Shown here piece after piece: positions 35,983-45,233 of a stretch of DNA of 64,000 nucleotides. A model generated the notes under the pieces. That model saw nothing but the letters and a program-made list of their open reading frames with translations, did not search any database and was not told the origin of the DNA. The DNA comes from Nioella halotolerans (GTDB lineage Bacteria > Pseudomonadota > Alphaproteobacteria > Rhodobacterales > Rhodobacteraceae): NCBI GenBank assembly GCA_003428585.1, contig QVQC01000001.1, positions 24,322 to 88,321 of the forward strand, given 5' to 3'. The position numbers were made by a program, and so were the translations under genes. Numbering within the stretch: position 1 is the stretch's first letter; every line of letters starts with the position of its first letter.

Positions 35983-37865
35983 AACACCAGATCCGAAGTT
36001 CAGCGACCGTGACGCTTCTGGCGCTGGTCCTGTGGATGTGGGGTGCCTTGGCCTCGTCGGCGCAGGACGATACCGCGCTGGCGGCGCGGCTCGATGCCCT
36101 CGCCGATGTCTTCATGACGACCGAGCAGGTGCCCGGCGCCGTTGCCGCGATCGTCAGCGGCGATGAGGTGATCCTGCGCGGCTACGGTCTTGCGGATATC
36201 GAGACGGGGACCGCCGCCCGGCCCGATGGCACGCGCTTCGAGATCGGGTCGATCACCAAGCTGTTCACGTGGGTCGCCGTGATGATGCTGGTCGAAGACG
36301 GGCGGCTCGATCTGCAGGCCGACGTTTCGCAATACCTGCAAGATGTCGCGGTGCCCGGCACCGAACCGCTGACCATGGCGCAACTCATGAGCCACCGCGG
36401 TGGCTTCGAGGAGAGCTACGCGATCTTCGACGCCGCGATCGCGGCCTTGCCTCGCGCCGAGGCGCTGTCCGCCGCGGCCCCCGAACAGGTCTTTCCGCGC
36501 GCAGAGGTCACCTCCTACTCGAACTGGGGCGTCGCCCTGGCGGGCCGCGTCGTCGAGGTGGTCGCGGGCGAGACATGGGAGGCGTTCGTGCAGTCGCGGA
36601 TCCTCGACCCGCTGGGAATGCAGGACACGACACTTGCCGAGGCGCTGCGGCGGCCGGATCAGCCGCCCTTGTCGCAAAGCTACCGGGTGCAGGGCGGCAT
36701 CGCGCATCCCGCCTTCCGCATCGATATCGGTGCGTTCGCCCCGGCGGGGAGTATTGCCAGCACCGCCGCCGACATGTCGCGCTTCCTGAGGTTCCTGATG
36801 GGGGACGGCACGCTGGAAGGCGAGCGGCTGCTGCAACGCGAGACGATGGCGCGGATGCGCACGCGGCTGTTCGACGACCGGCCACAGGGTGCGGACATGG
36901 CACATGGCCTGCAGACGCGACCACGCTTCGGCACCATGGTCTACGGGCATGGCGGCGGGGTGAACGAGTTCCTCTCGAACCTTGTCTTCATTCCCGAGAT
37001 CGACGCCGGGGTCTTCATCTCGCAGAACGGGGGAACGGGCGCGGGTTTGCCGTTTCTCGTCCCCAACCAGATCCTCGCCACGCTGGCCGAGGAGGCCGGG
37101 CTGCGCGAAGCCGTGCCGCAGGAGGTTCCGGACGCGCAGGCCCGCGCCGCAGAGGCCGCGGGCCGTTACCTGACCAATCGCCGGACCTTTTCGGGACCGG
37201 CGCAGTTCTTCGGCGCGCTCGGCGTCCTGAGCGTGACCGCGACGCCAGACGGCGCGTTGCTTCTGCCGACCGCCACCCTGCCTGCACCGTCACGTTTCGA
37301 GCCGATCGGCCCGGATTTGTGGCAGAACGCGCAGGGCGACCGCATCAGCCTGATCCGGAACGAGGATGGACAGATCGTGCGGCTTGCCGATGGCACCGGC
37401 GCCCATACCCATGACCGCCTGTCCGGGCTGGCCGATCCGATCTGGCTCTGGGTTTCGCTCGGCGGCGCCGTGTTCTTGTCGGTGACAACGCTTCTGGGCC
37501 TGCTCTGGCGGCATGGTCTGGGTGGCGGAAGCCTCTCTGGCACGTTCGCTGCCGGAATGTCTCTCGCCGGTGCGGTTTCCGTCCTCGGGCTCGTGGCGGC
37601 GGGCCTCGCGGCAGGGCTTGCCGCCGCCCGTCTGGGCTCGGAATACCTGTTCGACCAGCCACAGCCCACGCTGGAGGTGTTTCTCGTTGCGGCTGATATC
37701 GTCGCGGTCGTGGCGGCCGCGGTCCTGCTGTCGCTTGTCCTCGTCTGGCGCGCGCCGGGATGGAGCCTCTGGCGGCGCCTGCACCAAAGTCTTTTCGCGG
37801 TCGTGTTCGCGGTGTTTTCGGGCCTGATGCTGAACTGGGGGTTGGCCTTCGGAGGGCCGATCTGA
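35979..37865 (+). CDS. Serine hydrolase (beta-lactamase/AmpC superfamily) with C-terminal membrane domain
   Basis: The protein has 628 residues with a signal peptide (TVTLLALVLWMWGALASSAQ) and a penicillin-binding-fold domain. It shows nucleophile motif SITK (Ser91-Lys94), the YSN motif in VTSYSNWGVALAG and an HGGGVNEF motif in the position of KTG. Residues from about 485 form five hydrophobic helices, so it is fixed in the inner membrane with the hydrolase outside. Such proteins act as esterases, amidases or D-amino peptidases; the substrate is not predictable. Coupled to the previous gene by ATGA. Confidence 0.88.
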   Translation: MKHQIRSSATVTLLALVLWMWGALASSAQDDTALAARLDALADVFMTTEQVPGAVAAIVSGDEVILRGYGLADIETGTAARPDGTRFEIGSITKLFTWVAVMMLVEDGRLDLQADVSQYLQDVAVPGTEPLTMAQLMSHRGGFEESYAIFDAAIAALPRAEALSAAAPEQVFPRAEVTSYSNWGVALAGRVVEVVAGETWEAFVQSRILDPLGMQDTTLAEALRRPDQPPLSQSYRVQGGIAHPAFRIDIGAFAPAGSIASTAADMSRFLRFLMGDGTLEGERLLQRETMARMRTRLFDDRPQGADMAHGLQTRPRFGTMVYGHGGGVNEFLSNLVFIPEIDAGVFISQNGGTGAGLPFLVPNQILATLAEEAGLREAVPQEVPDAQARAAEAAGRYLTNRRTFSGPAQFFGALGVLSVTATPDGALLLPTATLPAPSRFEPIGPDLWQNAQGDRISLIRNEDGQIVRLADGTGAHTHDRLSGLADPIWLWVSLGGAVFLSVTTLLGLLWRHGLGGGSLSGTFAAGMSLAGAVSVLGLVAAGLAAGLAAARLGSEYLFDQPQPTLEVFLVAADIVAVVAAAVLLSLVLVWRAPGWSLWRRLHQSLFAVVFAVFSGLMLNWGLAFGGPI

Positions 37866-37905
37866 TGGGGCGGCGAGGCCGACGGCAATTGCGGGACGCC
37901 ACGCC

Positions 37906-38868
37906 ATGATGGCGCTCGTTCTGCTGACGCAAGTCGCGGTGCCGCTGGCGCTGCTTGCATGGCTTTTCCTTCTGCCCGCGGGCAGTCTTGCCGGCCTCGT
38001 GCTGCAGGCGGCGGGAACCGGCGCGGTCCTTTTCGCACTTGCACGCGTCGCGCAATGGGCTGTGCCGGTCTGGTGGCTGCCTTGGGTCTACGCGGCCCTA
38101 TGGCTGGCCGCCGTGCTTGCGGTGGGCCTACGTCGCGGCGCAGATGGGCAGCCGATGATGCCCGACACGCTTGCGGGATGGGCGGGCCTTGCACTGTCGG
38201 TCGTGCTGCTGGGCCTCGGCGGCTGGTACGGCGCGAAGGCACTGGCGGGCAAGGGATTGCCGCCTGTCGAGGTCGTGGACATCGCCAACCCGTTCGGCCC
38301 GGGACGCTATCTTGTCGGACACGGCGGATCGACCCCGTTGGTGAACGGCCATATGCGAACCCTCGATCTGAGCGTCGAACGGTTCCGCCCTTGGCATGGG
38401 CAATCCTATGCAGTGGACTTCTTCGGGCTGGGCCGGTGGGGCCTGCGCGCACGTGGATGGCAGCCCACCGACCCGGCGGCCTATGCGATCTTCGGCGCCG
38501 AGTTGCGCGCGCCTTGCGCGGGCACCGTCGTGGCCGCCGAGGGTGAGATGCCGGATTTCGAGGTGCCGAACGAGGATACGGTCAACCGGCTAGGCAACCA
38601 TGTGAACCTGCGCTGCGGCGGGGCCGAGATCGTGCTGGCGCATATGCGGCAGGGAAGCATCCCTGTCGCGCCCGGTGACAGGGTGGCCGTGGGCGATCGG
38701 CTGGGCGAGGTCGGCAACTCCGGAGCCTCGACCGAGCCACATCTGCATATCCATGCGCAACGCCCCGCCCCCGAAGGCGCGCCGCCGATCTCGGGAGAAC
38801 CGCTGGGGCTGCGTATCGATGGTCGGTTTCTAGTGCGCGGGGATCGCCTGAGCGGGGCGAGTGGGTGA
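37906..38868 (+). CDS. M23-type metallopeptidase with N-terminal membrane domain
   Basis: The protein has 320 residues. Three or four transmembrane helices occupy the first ~110 residues. The C-terminal half is a LytM/M23 zinc peptidase domain: zinc ligands in WHGQSYAVDFFGL, the glycine/Cys strand APCAGTVVAAEGEM, NHVNLRCGGAEIVLAHMRQGSI and the terminal EPHLHIHAQ. It follows the serine hydrolase by 40 bases. M23 enzymes usually cut peptide cross-links of peptidoglycan or glycine-rich peptides; whether this one does is unknown. Confidence 0.85.
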   Translation: MMALVLLTQVAVPLALLAWLFLLPAGSLAGLVLQAAGTGAVLFALARVAQWAVPVWWLPWVYAALWLAAVLAVGLRRGADGQPMMPDTLAGWAGLALSVVLLGLGGWYGAKALAGKGLPPVEVVDIANPFGPGRYLVGHGGSTPLVNGHMRTLDLSVERFRPWHGQSYAVDFFGLGRWGLRARGWQPTDPAAYAIFGAELRAPCAGTVVAAEGEMPDFEVPNEDTVNRLGNHVNLRCGGAEIVLAHMRQGSIPVAPGDRVAVGDRLGEVGNSGASTEPHLHIHAQRPAPEGAPPISGEPLGLRIDGRFLVRGDRLSGASG

Positions 38869-38882
38869 GACAGGTCGCCGCG

Positions 38883-39361
38883 ATGGGCCGGTGATGCGCC
38901 ATCCTCGGAACAGTCTTCGCGCTGCACAATCTCGAAGAGGGTCTCCGCTTCAGCGCGTGGCAGAACATCGAAATCGCAAGGCCGGGCGTCGATCGGGCGA
39001 CCTTCGCGGTTGCCGTCATCATGCTGACGGTGGCGGTCACGGCCATTCCCGCGCTGGCGATCCGGGAACGGGTGAATGGGGTCTGGGGCTGGATTGCCGT
39101 GATCATAGCGGGCGGGCTCCTCGTCAATGCGGCGGGCCATGCCGTGCAATCCATCGTTGCGCTGACTCCGGTTCCGGGGTCTTTACCGGACTTCTTCTCG
39201 TGGCGCCGGCGGCCGCATGGGTTCTGGCCGGATTCGAAGCCATGCCAGGGCGCGCGTGGCATAGGCGCGTCGTCGCGTTGCCCCTTGGCGCGGCGGCCAT
39301 GCCGGTGGTTGCACTCACCGCCCTGCGGCTTGCCGAAGTGCTGATGTCATGGGGCGGATGA
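38883..39361 (+). pseudogene. Disrupted HXXEE-domain membrane protein
   Basis: In one frame the text reads CAILGTVFALHNLEEGLRFS... through VNAAGHAVQSIVALTPVPG, an HXXEE-domain protein (HNLEE signature). Two lesions are visible: an in-frame TGA three codons after the ATG at 38883, and a one-base loss in a G run at about 39179. The C-terminal part (VFTGLLLVAPAAAWVLAGF ... SWGG, stop at 39361) continues in another frame. Either this is a recent pseudogene or the two sites are sequence errors. It is the last gene of the plus-strand operon. Confidence 0.7.
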
Positions 39362-39772
39362 TCAGGCAAACCAGACGAGTGCTGCGAGACCGAGCGCGAT
39401 GGGCAGACGCGCAAGGCCGATCCGCCGCCAGACGCGAGGGTCGCAGATGCCCGAGACGACCGCGCGGCCCTTGGGATTGAAGACCAGCGCGGCCGATTTG
39501 ACCGCCCAGAGCGCGGGGACGCCGGCGACAAGTGCCCAGCCGGCCCAAGTCCTGCCGGTGTCGGGACGCAGGGCGAAATCCGCCATGCCCAGGCCCCAGA
39601 GCGCAAGCAACAGCGCCGCCAGACCCCACACTGGCCACGGCCGCCGTAGGCCGCCATAGGCCCACCCCTCCAGCCTGCCCCAGCGTTCGGGGAACAGGAG
39701 CATACCCAGGCTCGTCCCTGCGGCCAGAACTGTCAGCGAGACGCCGAAGATCGTGAGCCATGCAAGGGTCAT
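39362..39772 (-). CDS. Membrane protein of unknown function
   Basis: The protein has 136 residues with about four transmembrane helices (WLTIFGVSLTVLAAGTSLGML, WGLAALLLALWGLGMADFAL, WALVAGVPALWAVKSAALVF, ARLPIALGLAALVWFA) and Trp-rich loops. It is the last gene of the minus-strand operon and its stop is adjacent to the end of the plus-strand HXXEE gene. Its start overlaps the upstream hydrolase stop as ATGA. No family recognised. Confidence 0.65.
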   Translation of the reverse strand: MTLAWLTIFGVSLTVLAAGTSLGMLLFPERWGRLEGWAYGGLRRPWPVWGLAALLLALWGLGMADFALRPDTGRTWAGWALVAGVPALWAVKSAALVFNPKGRAVVSGICDPRVWRRIGLARLPIALGLAALVWFA

Positions 39773-40791
39773 TCGGGGCTCACCTCGATCGCGGCCACAA
39801 AGCCGCGCACCGCTTCGACGAACCGCGCCGTCTCGGTCAGGAACGGTGCGTGACCCGATCCGTCAAACACGGCCATCCGCTTGCCCTGCGGTGCCTCTAC
39901 CCCCATGAACCACTCCCGCACCAGCGGGACCGGCGTGTTCCAGTCCCGCGCGCCCGAGATCAGCAGCATCGGCACCGGCATCACGGGCACCTCGGCGATC
40001 AGGTCACGCGAAAGATACTCAGTCCACATCGGCCCGCTGCCACGGCTCGCACCGTCGAGCCAGCGCCGGTAATCCGCCAGCCGATATTCCGGCGCGGCGA
40101 GCGCGCGCGTCAACATGGATAGCGGCGAGACATTCATGCCGCCGCCATGGGCCTCGACCTCTCTCATAAGCCGCACGTAGATATCATGATCGCGGAAGGC
40201 CTGCGGGTCCATGCCCGTGAGATCGGACGGGGCAACCTCGCGCAGCCAGTCGAGCGACAGCGCCGTGCCGCGCAGCGTGTCCACTTGCTGGCCGACTCCG
40301 ATGTAGCCTGCGTAATTCTCGGGCCAGCGCGCCACCAGCCTCGCTCCCAGCATCGTTCCCCAGGAATGGCCGAGCACGATCATCGGCTGGTCGCCCACGC
40401 GCTCATGCAACAGCATGGTGACCTCTCGCGCGTCCGCCAGGAACTGGTCGAGCGTCATGGTCGCCGGATCGAAGTCCGGCGGGTTCGACTTGCCAGCCCC
40501 GCGCTGGTCCCAGTGCACGACGACGAAATCGCGCTCCAGTGCCGCTGTTACCGTGTGGATCGGCATTTGCGAAGAGCCCGGCCCGCCATGCAGCCAGAGC
40601 AGGATCGGGTTGGTTCGGTCCTCGCCCCGGACCAGCAGCCACTGCGTCATGCCTCCGATCTCCGCCGGGATCAGCTCCGCAATCGGGTCCGGCCCCGAAG
40701 TGGCGGAGGTTCGGGCCGGGAGGCTCTTCCAGACCAGCCCAGCGACAATCAGCCCGAGCAAAATGAGCGCGGTAAGACGCAGCGGCGTCAT
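39769..40791 (-). CDS. Membrane-anchored alpha/beta hydrolase (S33/proline iminopeptidase-like)
   Basis: The protein has 340 residues: an N-terminal signal anchor (LRLTALILLGLIVAGLVW), then an alpha/beta hydrolase with HGGPG (68-72, oxyanion hole), DQRGAGKS, nucleophile elbow GHSWGT (Ser143), and an acid/His pair in GARDWNTPV and GSGHAPFLTE. The HGGPG-DQRGxGxS combination is typical of the S33 prolyl aminopeptidase family, though specificity is not certain. ATGA overlaps at both ends link it with the neighbouring genes. Confidence 0.88.
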   Translation of the reverse strand: MTPLRLTALILLGLIVAGLVWKSLPARTSATSGPDPIAELIPAEIGGMTQWLLVRGEDRTNPILLWLHGGPGSSQMPIHTVTAALERDFVVVHWDQRGAGKSNPPDFDPATMTLDQFLADAREVTMLLHERVGDQPMIVLGHSWGTMLGARLVARWPENYAGYIGVGQQVDTLRGTALSLDWLREVAPSDLTGMDPQAFRDHDIYVRLMREVEAHGGGMNVSPLSMLTRALAAPEYRLADYRRWLDGASRGSGPMWTEYLSRDLIAEVPVMPVPMLLISGARDWNTPVPLVREWFMGVEAPQGKRMAVFDGSGHAPFLTETARFVEAVRGFVAAIEVSPE

Positions 40792-42191
40792 TGGCCACGC
40801 TCCGGCATCAGTGCGATGCACGCCAGCCCGATCCCCGCGAAAGCCGACGCCCCGCCAAGCCACGGCCAGAGGCCCGGCAGGATCGAGAACAGGAACAGGT
40901 AGGTCTGCGCCGCGGCCCAGAACGGCCAGCCGATCAAGGCGGCCGCGGCGATGCCCGCGGCGATCCGAAGGGCGCGGGGACGCCGGTGGACACAGGCGGA
41001 TCGGAGGGCCAGAAGGCCCACGGCCAGGGCGAGACCGATGGCAAGGCGCGCCGCCCTTTCAGCCAAGAGGACGCGCGCCATCCCGACAGGCGCCACGCCG
41101 ATGCTGTCCGACCAGTCCCGCAGGAGGGCGGCGAAAAGCGGCCAGGCCCGCTGGCTGTTGGACAGGATCACGATACCGTCGCCGGTCTCGGGCACCATAT
41201 GCACGTGGCTCATCCAGCCATAGCCCTGGCCGCCGTGCCAGACTGCATGCCGCCCGTCGGAAAGCGTTTCGGTGAAGTGCCCGAGCGCATAGCCATCGGC
41301 GGCGAAGGCGAAAAGCCCGTCCACCGCCACCTCGGGGCGTTGCAGGCTGGCCACGCCCTCGGGCGAGAGCACGGATCGCTCCGCGCCCTCCATCCCGGCC
41401 GCGGCGAAACGCGCGATGTCGGCGGCGGTGGCATGCAGCCCGCCCGAGGCGCGCCCCGGATAGACATAGGCTGCAACCGGGTGTCCCCGCAGGTCGTGGC
41501 CCACGGGCATGTCCGCGCCGGTCCAGTCGAAGCTCGCCCCTGTCATGCCAAGAGGCGAAAGCACCTCGCGCCCCATGAGCGCGGCGAAATCCTCACTCGT
41601 GCAGTCCTCGATCACGAGTTCCAGCAGGTTGTAGCCGGTATCCGAGTAGGAAAACCCGGTCCCCGGGGCGGCGATCATCCCGAAATCCTGCGCGATGTGT
41701 TCGGGCAAGCCGGGCCTTGGCCCCTCGGGCGGGAAGCGCGCGGCGTAGTCGCCGAGGCCGAGACCGGCGCTGTGGCTCAGGAGCGCGCGGGGGGTGATCA
41801 GATCCGCGCCTTCGGGCAGGCGCCAGCGCGTCAGACAAACGTCGACGGGCGCGTAGAGGTCCAGCCGCCCGGTTTCCGCCAGCCGCATGGCCCCCCAGGC
41901 CGCGACGGGCTTGGACAGGGTCTCGACCCGGAAGAGGGCATTTTGCGTCATGGGCACGGCCCGTTGGGGATCGGCCATGCCGAACGCCCCGGTCCAGACC
42001 CCTTCCCCGTCGCGCAGGAGCACGATGACGGCCCCGGCGACGCCATCGGACTCGATCCGGGCTGTTGCGGTTTCCGACAGGCGGGTTGTCAAGGGGGATG
42101 CGCTGTCCTCCGCCACGACCGCGGATACATTCAGGGCGAGCATGGCCATCACGTAAAGGGCCGCGTCGCGGAGCGAGGCAAGCGGGGTCAT
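40788..42191 (-). CDS. Serine-hydrolase-family protein with Thr at the nucleophile position
   Basis: The protein has 467 residues with a signal peptide (AALYVMAMLALNVSAVVA), a beta-lactamase-superfamily domain and C-terminal transmembrane helices (last ~90 residues). The expected SxxK motif reads TLSK (Thr91-Lys94) in FRVETLSKPVAAWGAM, so the usual catalytic Ser is Thr. The second motif is present as FSYSDTGYN and an HGGQGYGW replaces KTG. It may be an inactive or altered-specificity member. The start at 42191 is the first ATG before the signal peptide; the open frame continues 135 codons upstream without protein-like character. Confidence 0.82.
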   Translation of the reverse strand: MTPLASLRDAALYVMAMLALNVSAVVAEDSASPLTTRLSETATARIESDGVAGAVIVLLRDGEGVWTGAFGMADPQRAVPMTQNALFRVETLSKPVAAWGAMRLAETGRLDLYAPVDVCLTRWRLPEGADLITPRALLSHSAGLGLGDYAARFPPEGPRPGLPEHIAQDFGMIAAPGTGFSYSDTGYNLLELVIEDCTSEDFAALMGREVLSPLGMTGASFDWTGADMPVGHDLRGHPVAAYVYPGRASGGLHATAADIARFAAAGMEGAERSVLSPEGVASLQRPEVAVDGLFAFAADGYALGHFTETLSDGRHAVWHGGQGYGWMSHVHMVPETGDGIVILSNSQRAWPLFAALLRDWSDSIGVAPVGMARVLLAERAARLAIGLALAVGLLALRSACVHRRPRALRIAAGIAAAALIGWPFWAAAQTYLFLFSILPGLWPWLGGASAFAGIGLACIALMPERGQ

Positions 42192-42647
42192 CCGGCCGAT
42201 CCCGGTCCTGTCATGCGCCCCCACCCGCCAGACCGGCAGGAAGATGCCCGTGACAACCGACGAGATGTCGCAGATATGGGCGACCCCCGGCTGATGCATC
42301 GTAGCATCGCGCAGCCGTACCCATGCAGGTGACAGTCCGTCCTCCATACTGACTGGACCGGCCTCATGCCTGCCGACCATGGCCATGTCGCCACGCGCGA
42401 TAGGTGTCGGGCCGGTAGGCATGCGCCATATCCTCGCACCGCAACTGATGGACGATCCGGGCCATTCCGACAAAGGCAAGCGACCTCTCGGCCGGGGCTG
42501 ATGGCAACACGCCATGCAGGGCCAGAGGCAAGGCCGGTCACATGGGTCAGGCCTGCCACGACCATCGTCTGGCCACACCTGTTGGCGACGGACCAACCTT
42601 CGGGTCGTGATGCCATGTCTTCGGTCCCTCCCCGACGGTCCCGATGT
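42192..42647. other. Gap with a possible gene remnant in the minus-strand operon
   Basis: The 456 bases carry no intact gene. One minus-strand frame has a short protein-like stretch (ERSLAFVGMARIVHQLRCED, ending YRAWRHGHGRQA and a stop near 42363), perhaps the end of a lost gene. The unusual spacing here contrasts with the ATGA overlaps elsewhere in the operon. Confidence 0.4.
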
Positions 42648-44081
42648 CTACTGTCCACGTTCCAGAAGCGTGGTTTCAAGACCGTCCAGCGCGGCACGAT
42701 CCAGCACGCGGCCACCGGCGATGACCATTTGCGGATCGCGCAGCGTCGAAAGACTTTCCAACGGATTCGCGCCCAACACCACCAGGTCGGCCCGCCGCCC
42801 CGGCGCGATGGTGCCGTCCTGATCCGCCAGCCCGAAGAACCGGGCCGGGGCGACGGTCGCTGTGTAGAGGGCTTCACGTGGGGTAAGACCGATCGTCACG
42901 TATAGGTCCAGTTCGTCAAGCAGTGAAAAACCGTGGAACAGGTAGGGATTGGCGAAGGAGGCATCGCTGGAGGCGAGGATCGGCACGCCGGCCGCGTGGG
43001 CCATCAGGAACGTCCGACGGTCGAGCGCGATGCTGTCCTGTGCCAAGGCACGCACCTCGTCGGTCATCGCCTCCAGCCGGAAGTCGGGCCGGCCCCAGGC
43101 CTCGCGCACCTCGGCCGGGATCATGCGCATCCGGGGCGCGTCGGGCGCGGGCCAGTTGCCGGTGTAGAAATCCGCCACGACCAGCGTCGGGCTGACATGC
43201 ATGCGCGCGTCGACCATCCGGTCGAGCATCGTTTCGCACAGGGCTGCATCCCAGGTTTCCAGGATGATCCGGTTGCGCGCCGCCATGATCTCGAAAAGGC
43301 GCCCCCGTTCCGCGCCCTCGGCCATGGCGGTGCGCAACGCGTCCAGCATGGCGTCTTCGGCTGTCGAGCAGGCCATGGCGACACGCCCGAAATGTTCCAT
43401 CCCGTCCTGACCGGCGTCGATGGCGGTGCCGAGCGCGACCCGTTCGGGGATGTGCCCGACGAAGGGCAGCCCAACGTCATGGGCCGCCGCGGCCAGCGCG
43501 AGATAGGTCGCCTCATCCAGCATCGAGTAGGCCTTCACGGTAGCCCAGCCTTCGGCGGCGATCCGGTCCACGACGCCCCGTGCCTCCTCCGGCGTGTCAG
43601 CAAGGAACATGCCGGGCCACGATCCGGGGCGCGCATCGACCCAAGCCCCTGCGAGGATCACCCGGGGGCCCAGAACCTCGCCCTCCTCGATGCCGGCCTC
43701 CAATGCCCTTTGCTCGGCGATGGGCCAGAGCGCGCCCATGTCGCGGACACCGGTGATACCGTTGATCAGGTAGAGCGGCAGCGCCGTGTCGGGTTCGCTC
43801 GGCGATGAGAAGATGTGTACATGGCTGTCCCAGAGGCCGGGGATCAGGTAGCCGCCCGCGCCGTCGAGGCGGGTCGCCGAAGCCGACGTAACATCGACGC
43901 CCACTTCCGCGATCAGACCGTCACGGATCAGCACGGATTGGCCCGGGGCGAGCGTTCCCCCGGCCACATCGACGATGGTCACATCGGTCAGAAGCGTTTC
44001 GGATTGCGCCTGTGCCTGCGCCCCTGCCGTGACCCCGAGGGTCAGGGCGAGCGCAAGAAGTCCCTTGAACATGTTTGTCAT
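42648..44081 (-). CDS. Exported amidohydrolase family protein (imidazolonepropionase-like)
   Basis: The protein has 477 residues with a signal peptide (MFKGLLALALTLGVTAGAQAQAQ). Metal-binding motifs of the amidohydrolase superfamily are present: LWDSHVHIFS (HxH), the Lys region TVKAYSML, VGHIPERVAL and EHFG His residues, and the Asp in ILASSDASFANP. It ends in the usual small beta domain (GRRADLVVLGANPLESL). It fits the COG1228-type periplasmic amidohydrolases, some of which act as prolidases or on Xaa-Pro/Arg dipeptides. The start overlaps the preceding stop as ATGA. Confidence 0.9.
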   Translation of the reverse strand: MTNMFKGLLALALTLGVTAGAQAQAQSETLLTDVTIVDVAGGTLAPGQSVLIRDGLIAEVGVDVTSASATRLDGAGGYLIPGLWDSHVHIFSSPSEPDTALPLYLINGITGVRDMGALWPIAEQRALEAGIEEGEVLGPRVILAGAWVDARPGSWPGMFLADTPEEARGVVDRIAAEGWATVKAYSMLDEATYLALAAAAHDVGLPFVGHIPERVALGTAIDAGQDGMEHFGRVAMACSTAEDAMLDALRTAMAEGAERGRLFEIMAARNRIILETWDAALCETMLDRMVDARMHVSPTLVVADFYTGNWPAPDAPRMRMIPAEVREAWGRPDFRLEAMTDEVRALAQDSIALDRRTFLMAHAAGVPILASSDASFANPYLFHGFSLLDELDLYVTIGLTPREALYTATVAPARFFGLADQDGTIAPGRRADLVVLGANPLESLSTLRDPQMVIAGGRVLDRAALDGLETTLLERGQ

Positions 44082-45091
44082 TGTTCCGTCACCCTCAGGA
44101 CGAGTTTCCCTGCGACCTCTCCCGCCTCGACCCGTTCATGCGCCCGCCGGACCTCGGCCAGCGGCAGCACCTCGGCGACCACCGGGTCGATGCGACATGC
44201 CGCGAGCATTTCGAAAAGCGTCGCCAGGTCGTCACGGAACCAGTCGGGGTGTTTTCGCCGCATGGCGCCGATGGAATAGAAAGCGGTCGTATGCCCGTTC
44301 GGCAGCCAATCCCAGACTTTCAGCTTCACGAAATCCAACGGGATCGAGCCGCCGCGCCCCAGCACCTCGTTCTGGAAGCCAAAGGCCACCAGCATGCCGC
44401 CGGGCTTCAGCGCGTGAAGCGAGCGCGACAGGCTGTCGCCACCCAACGGGTCGAAGACGGCATCGACGCCGCCGCCCGTGGCCTCCTGAAGCGCCGCCTC
44501 GGGCGCGTCCGCGTCGATCGGCGTCGCGCCAAGGCTGCGGATCAAATCGTGCTTGGCGGGCAGGTCGGTGCCGACGGCCGCGATTCCCGCGTCGCGCGCC
44601 AATTGCAGCATGGCTGTGCCGACCGCCCCGCCCGCACCGTGGATCAGCAGGCTCTGGCCGGCCTGCATCTTCGCCACGCGGGTGAGCATCTGGTAAGGCG
44701 TCACCGCCGACAGGATCATGCCGAGCGCATCGATATCCGATACGCCCTCGGGCACGCGCGTGAGGCGGTCCTCGGGCAAGCAGATGTAGTCCGCGTAGGC
44801 GCCGATGGTCGTCAGGTCCGCCACCCGGTCGCCCGGCTTGAACCGCGCGGCACCCGGACCTGCCGCGTCCACGATTCCCACCATGTCGTAGCCAAGGGTG
44901 AGGGGCGGCTTTTCCTTCACGTCGGGATACAGGCCCTTGCGGATCATCACGTCGGTGAAGGCGGCACTGGTCACCAGAACGCGAATGCGCACCTCGCCAT
45001 CGCCGGGTTCCGGCAGGTCGGGGACGGTTTCGAGGTCAAGCTCCTCCGGGCCGCCGAAGGCGTTCAGTCTGACACGGGTCCAAGGCATCAT
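44078..45091 (-). CDS. Medium-chain dehydrogenase/reductase, quinone oxidoreductase-like
   Basis: The protein has 337 residues of the zinc-independent MDR/QOR group: N-terminal GroES-like domain (PEPGDGEVRIRVLVTSAAFTDVMIRKGLYP), GYDMVGIVDAAG and nucleotide fold GAGGAVGTAMLQLARDAG. No structural zinc Cys cluster is visible. Expected NADPH-dependent reduction of a carbonyl or enone. AGGAGAG lies just before two consecutive ATG codons at 45091. Cytosolic, unlike most members of its operon. Confidence 0.88.
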   Translation of the reverse strand: MMPWTRVRLNAFGGPEELDLETVPDLPEPGDGEVRIRVLVTSAAFTDVMIRKGLYPDVKEKPPLTLGYDMVGIVDAAGPGAARFKPGDRVADLTTIGAYADYICLPEDRLTRVPEGVSDIDALGMILSAVTPYQMLTRVAKMQAGQSLLIHGAGGAVGTAMLQLARDAGIAAVGTDLPAKHDLIRSLGATPIDADAPEAALQEATGGGVDAVFDPLGGDSLSRSLHALKPGGMLVAFGFQNEVLGRGGSIPLDFVKLKVWDWLPNGHTTAFYSIGAMRRKHPDWFRDDLATLFEMLAACRIDPVVAEVLPLAEVRRAHERVEAGEVAGKLVLRVTEQ

Positions 45092-45107
45092 GTCTCTCCT
45101 TGCAGTC

Positions 45108-45233
45108 TCAGTGGGGGTCCACCTGGCCAATGGACGTGGCGATCTCGCCGGTCAGGGCGTCGTCGCGGCCCAGCCAGATGTGCCCGCCGTCGGGGTAAAG
45201 GATCAGCCGCGCAGCCGGGAGTCTGCCTTTCAA
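45108..45233 (-). pseudogene. C-terminal remnant of an alpha/beta hydrolase
   Basis: The minus-strand frame reads LKGRLPAARLILYPDGGHIW followed by LGRDDAL and ends at TGA (45108). RLPxARLxLYPDGGHxWLG is the usual C-terminal strand and catalytic His of alpha/beta hydrolases. The frame directly before it encodes a different unit: a membrane-like end RRRSLFALAGVAVVALGIRG ... LITSA. So two gene remnants seem to be fused here by deletion (45092-45431 otherwise holds nothing intact). Confidence 0.45.

Noticed and set aside
42192-42596. Upstream extension of the 467-residue serine-hydrolase homologue
   Set aside because: The signal peptide begins at 42191, and the upstream text has no domain or hydrophobic segment.
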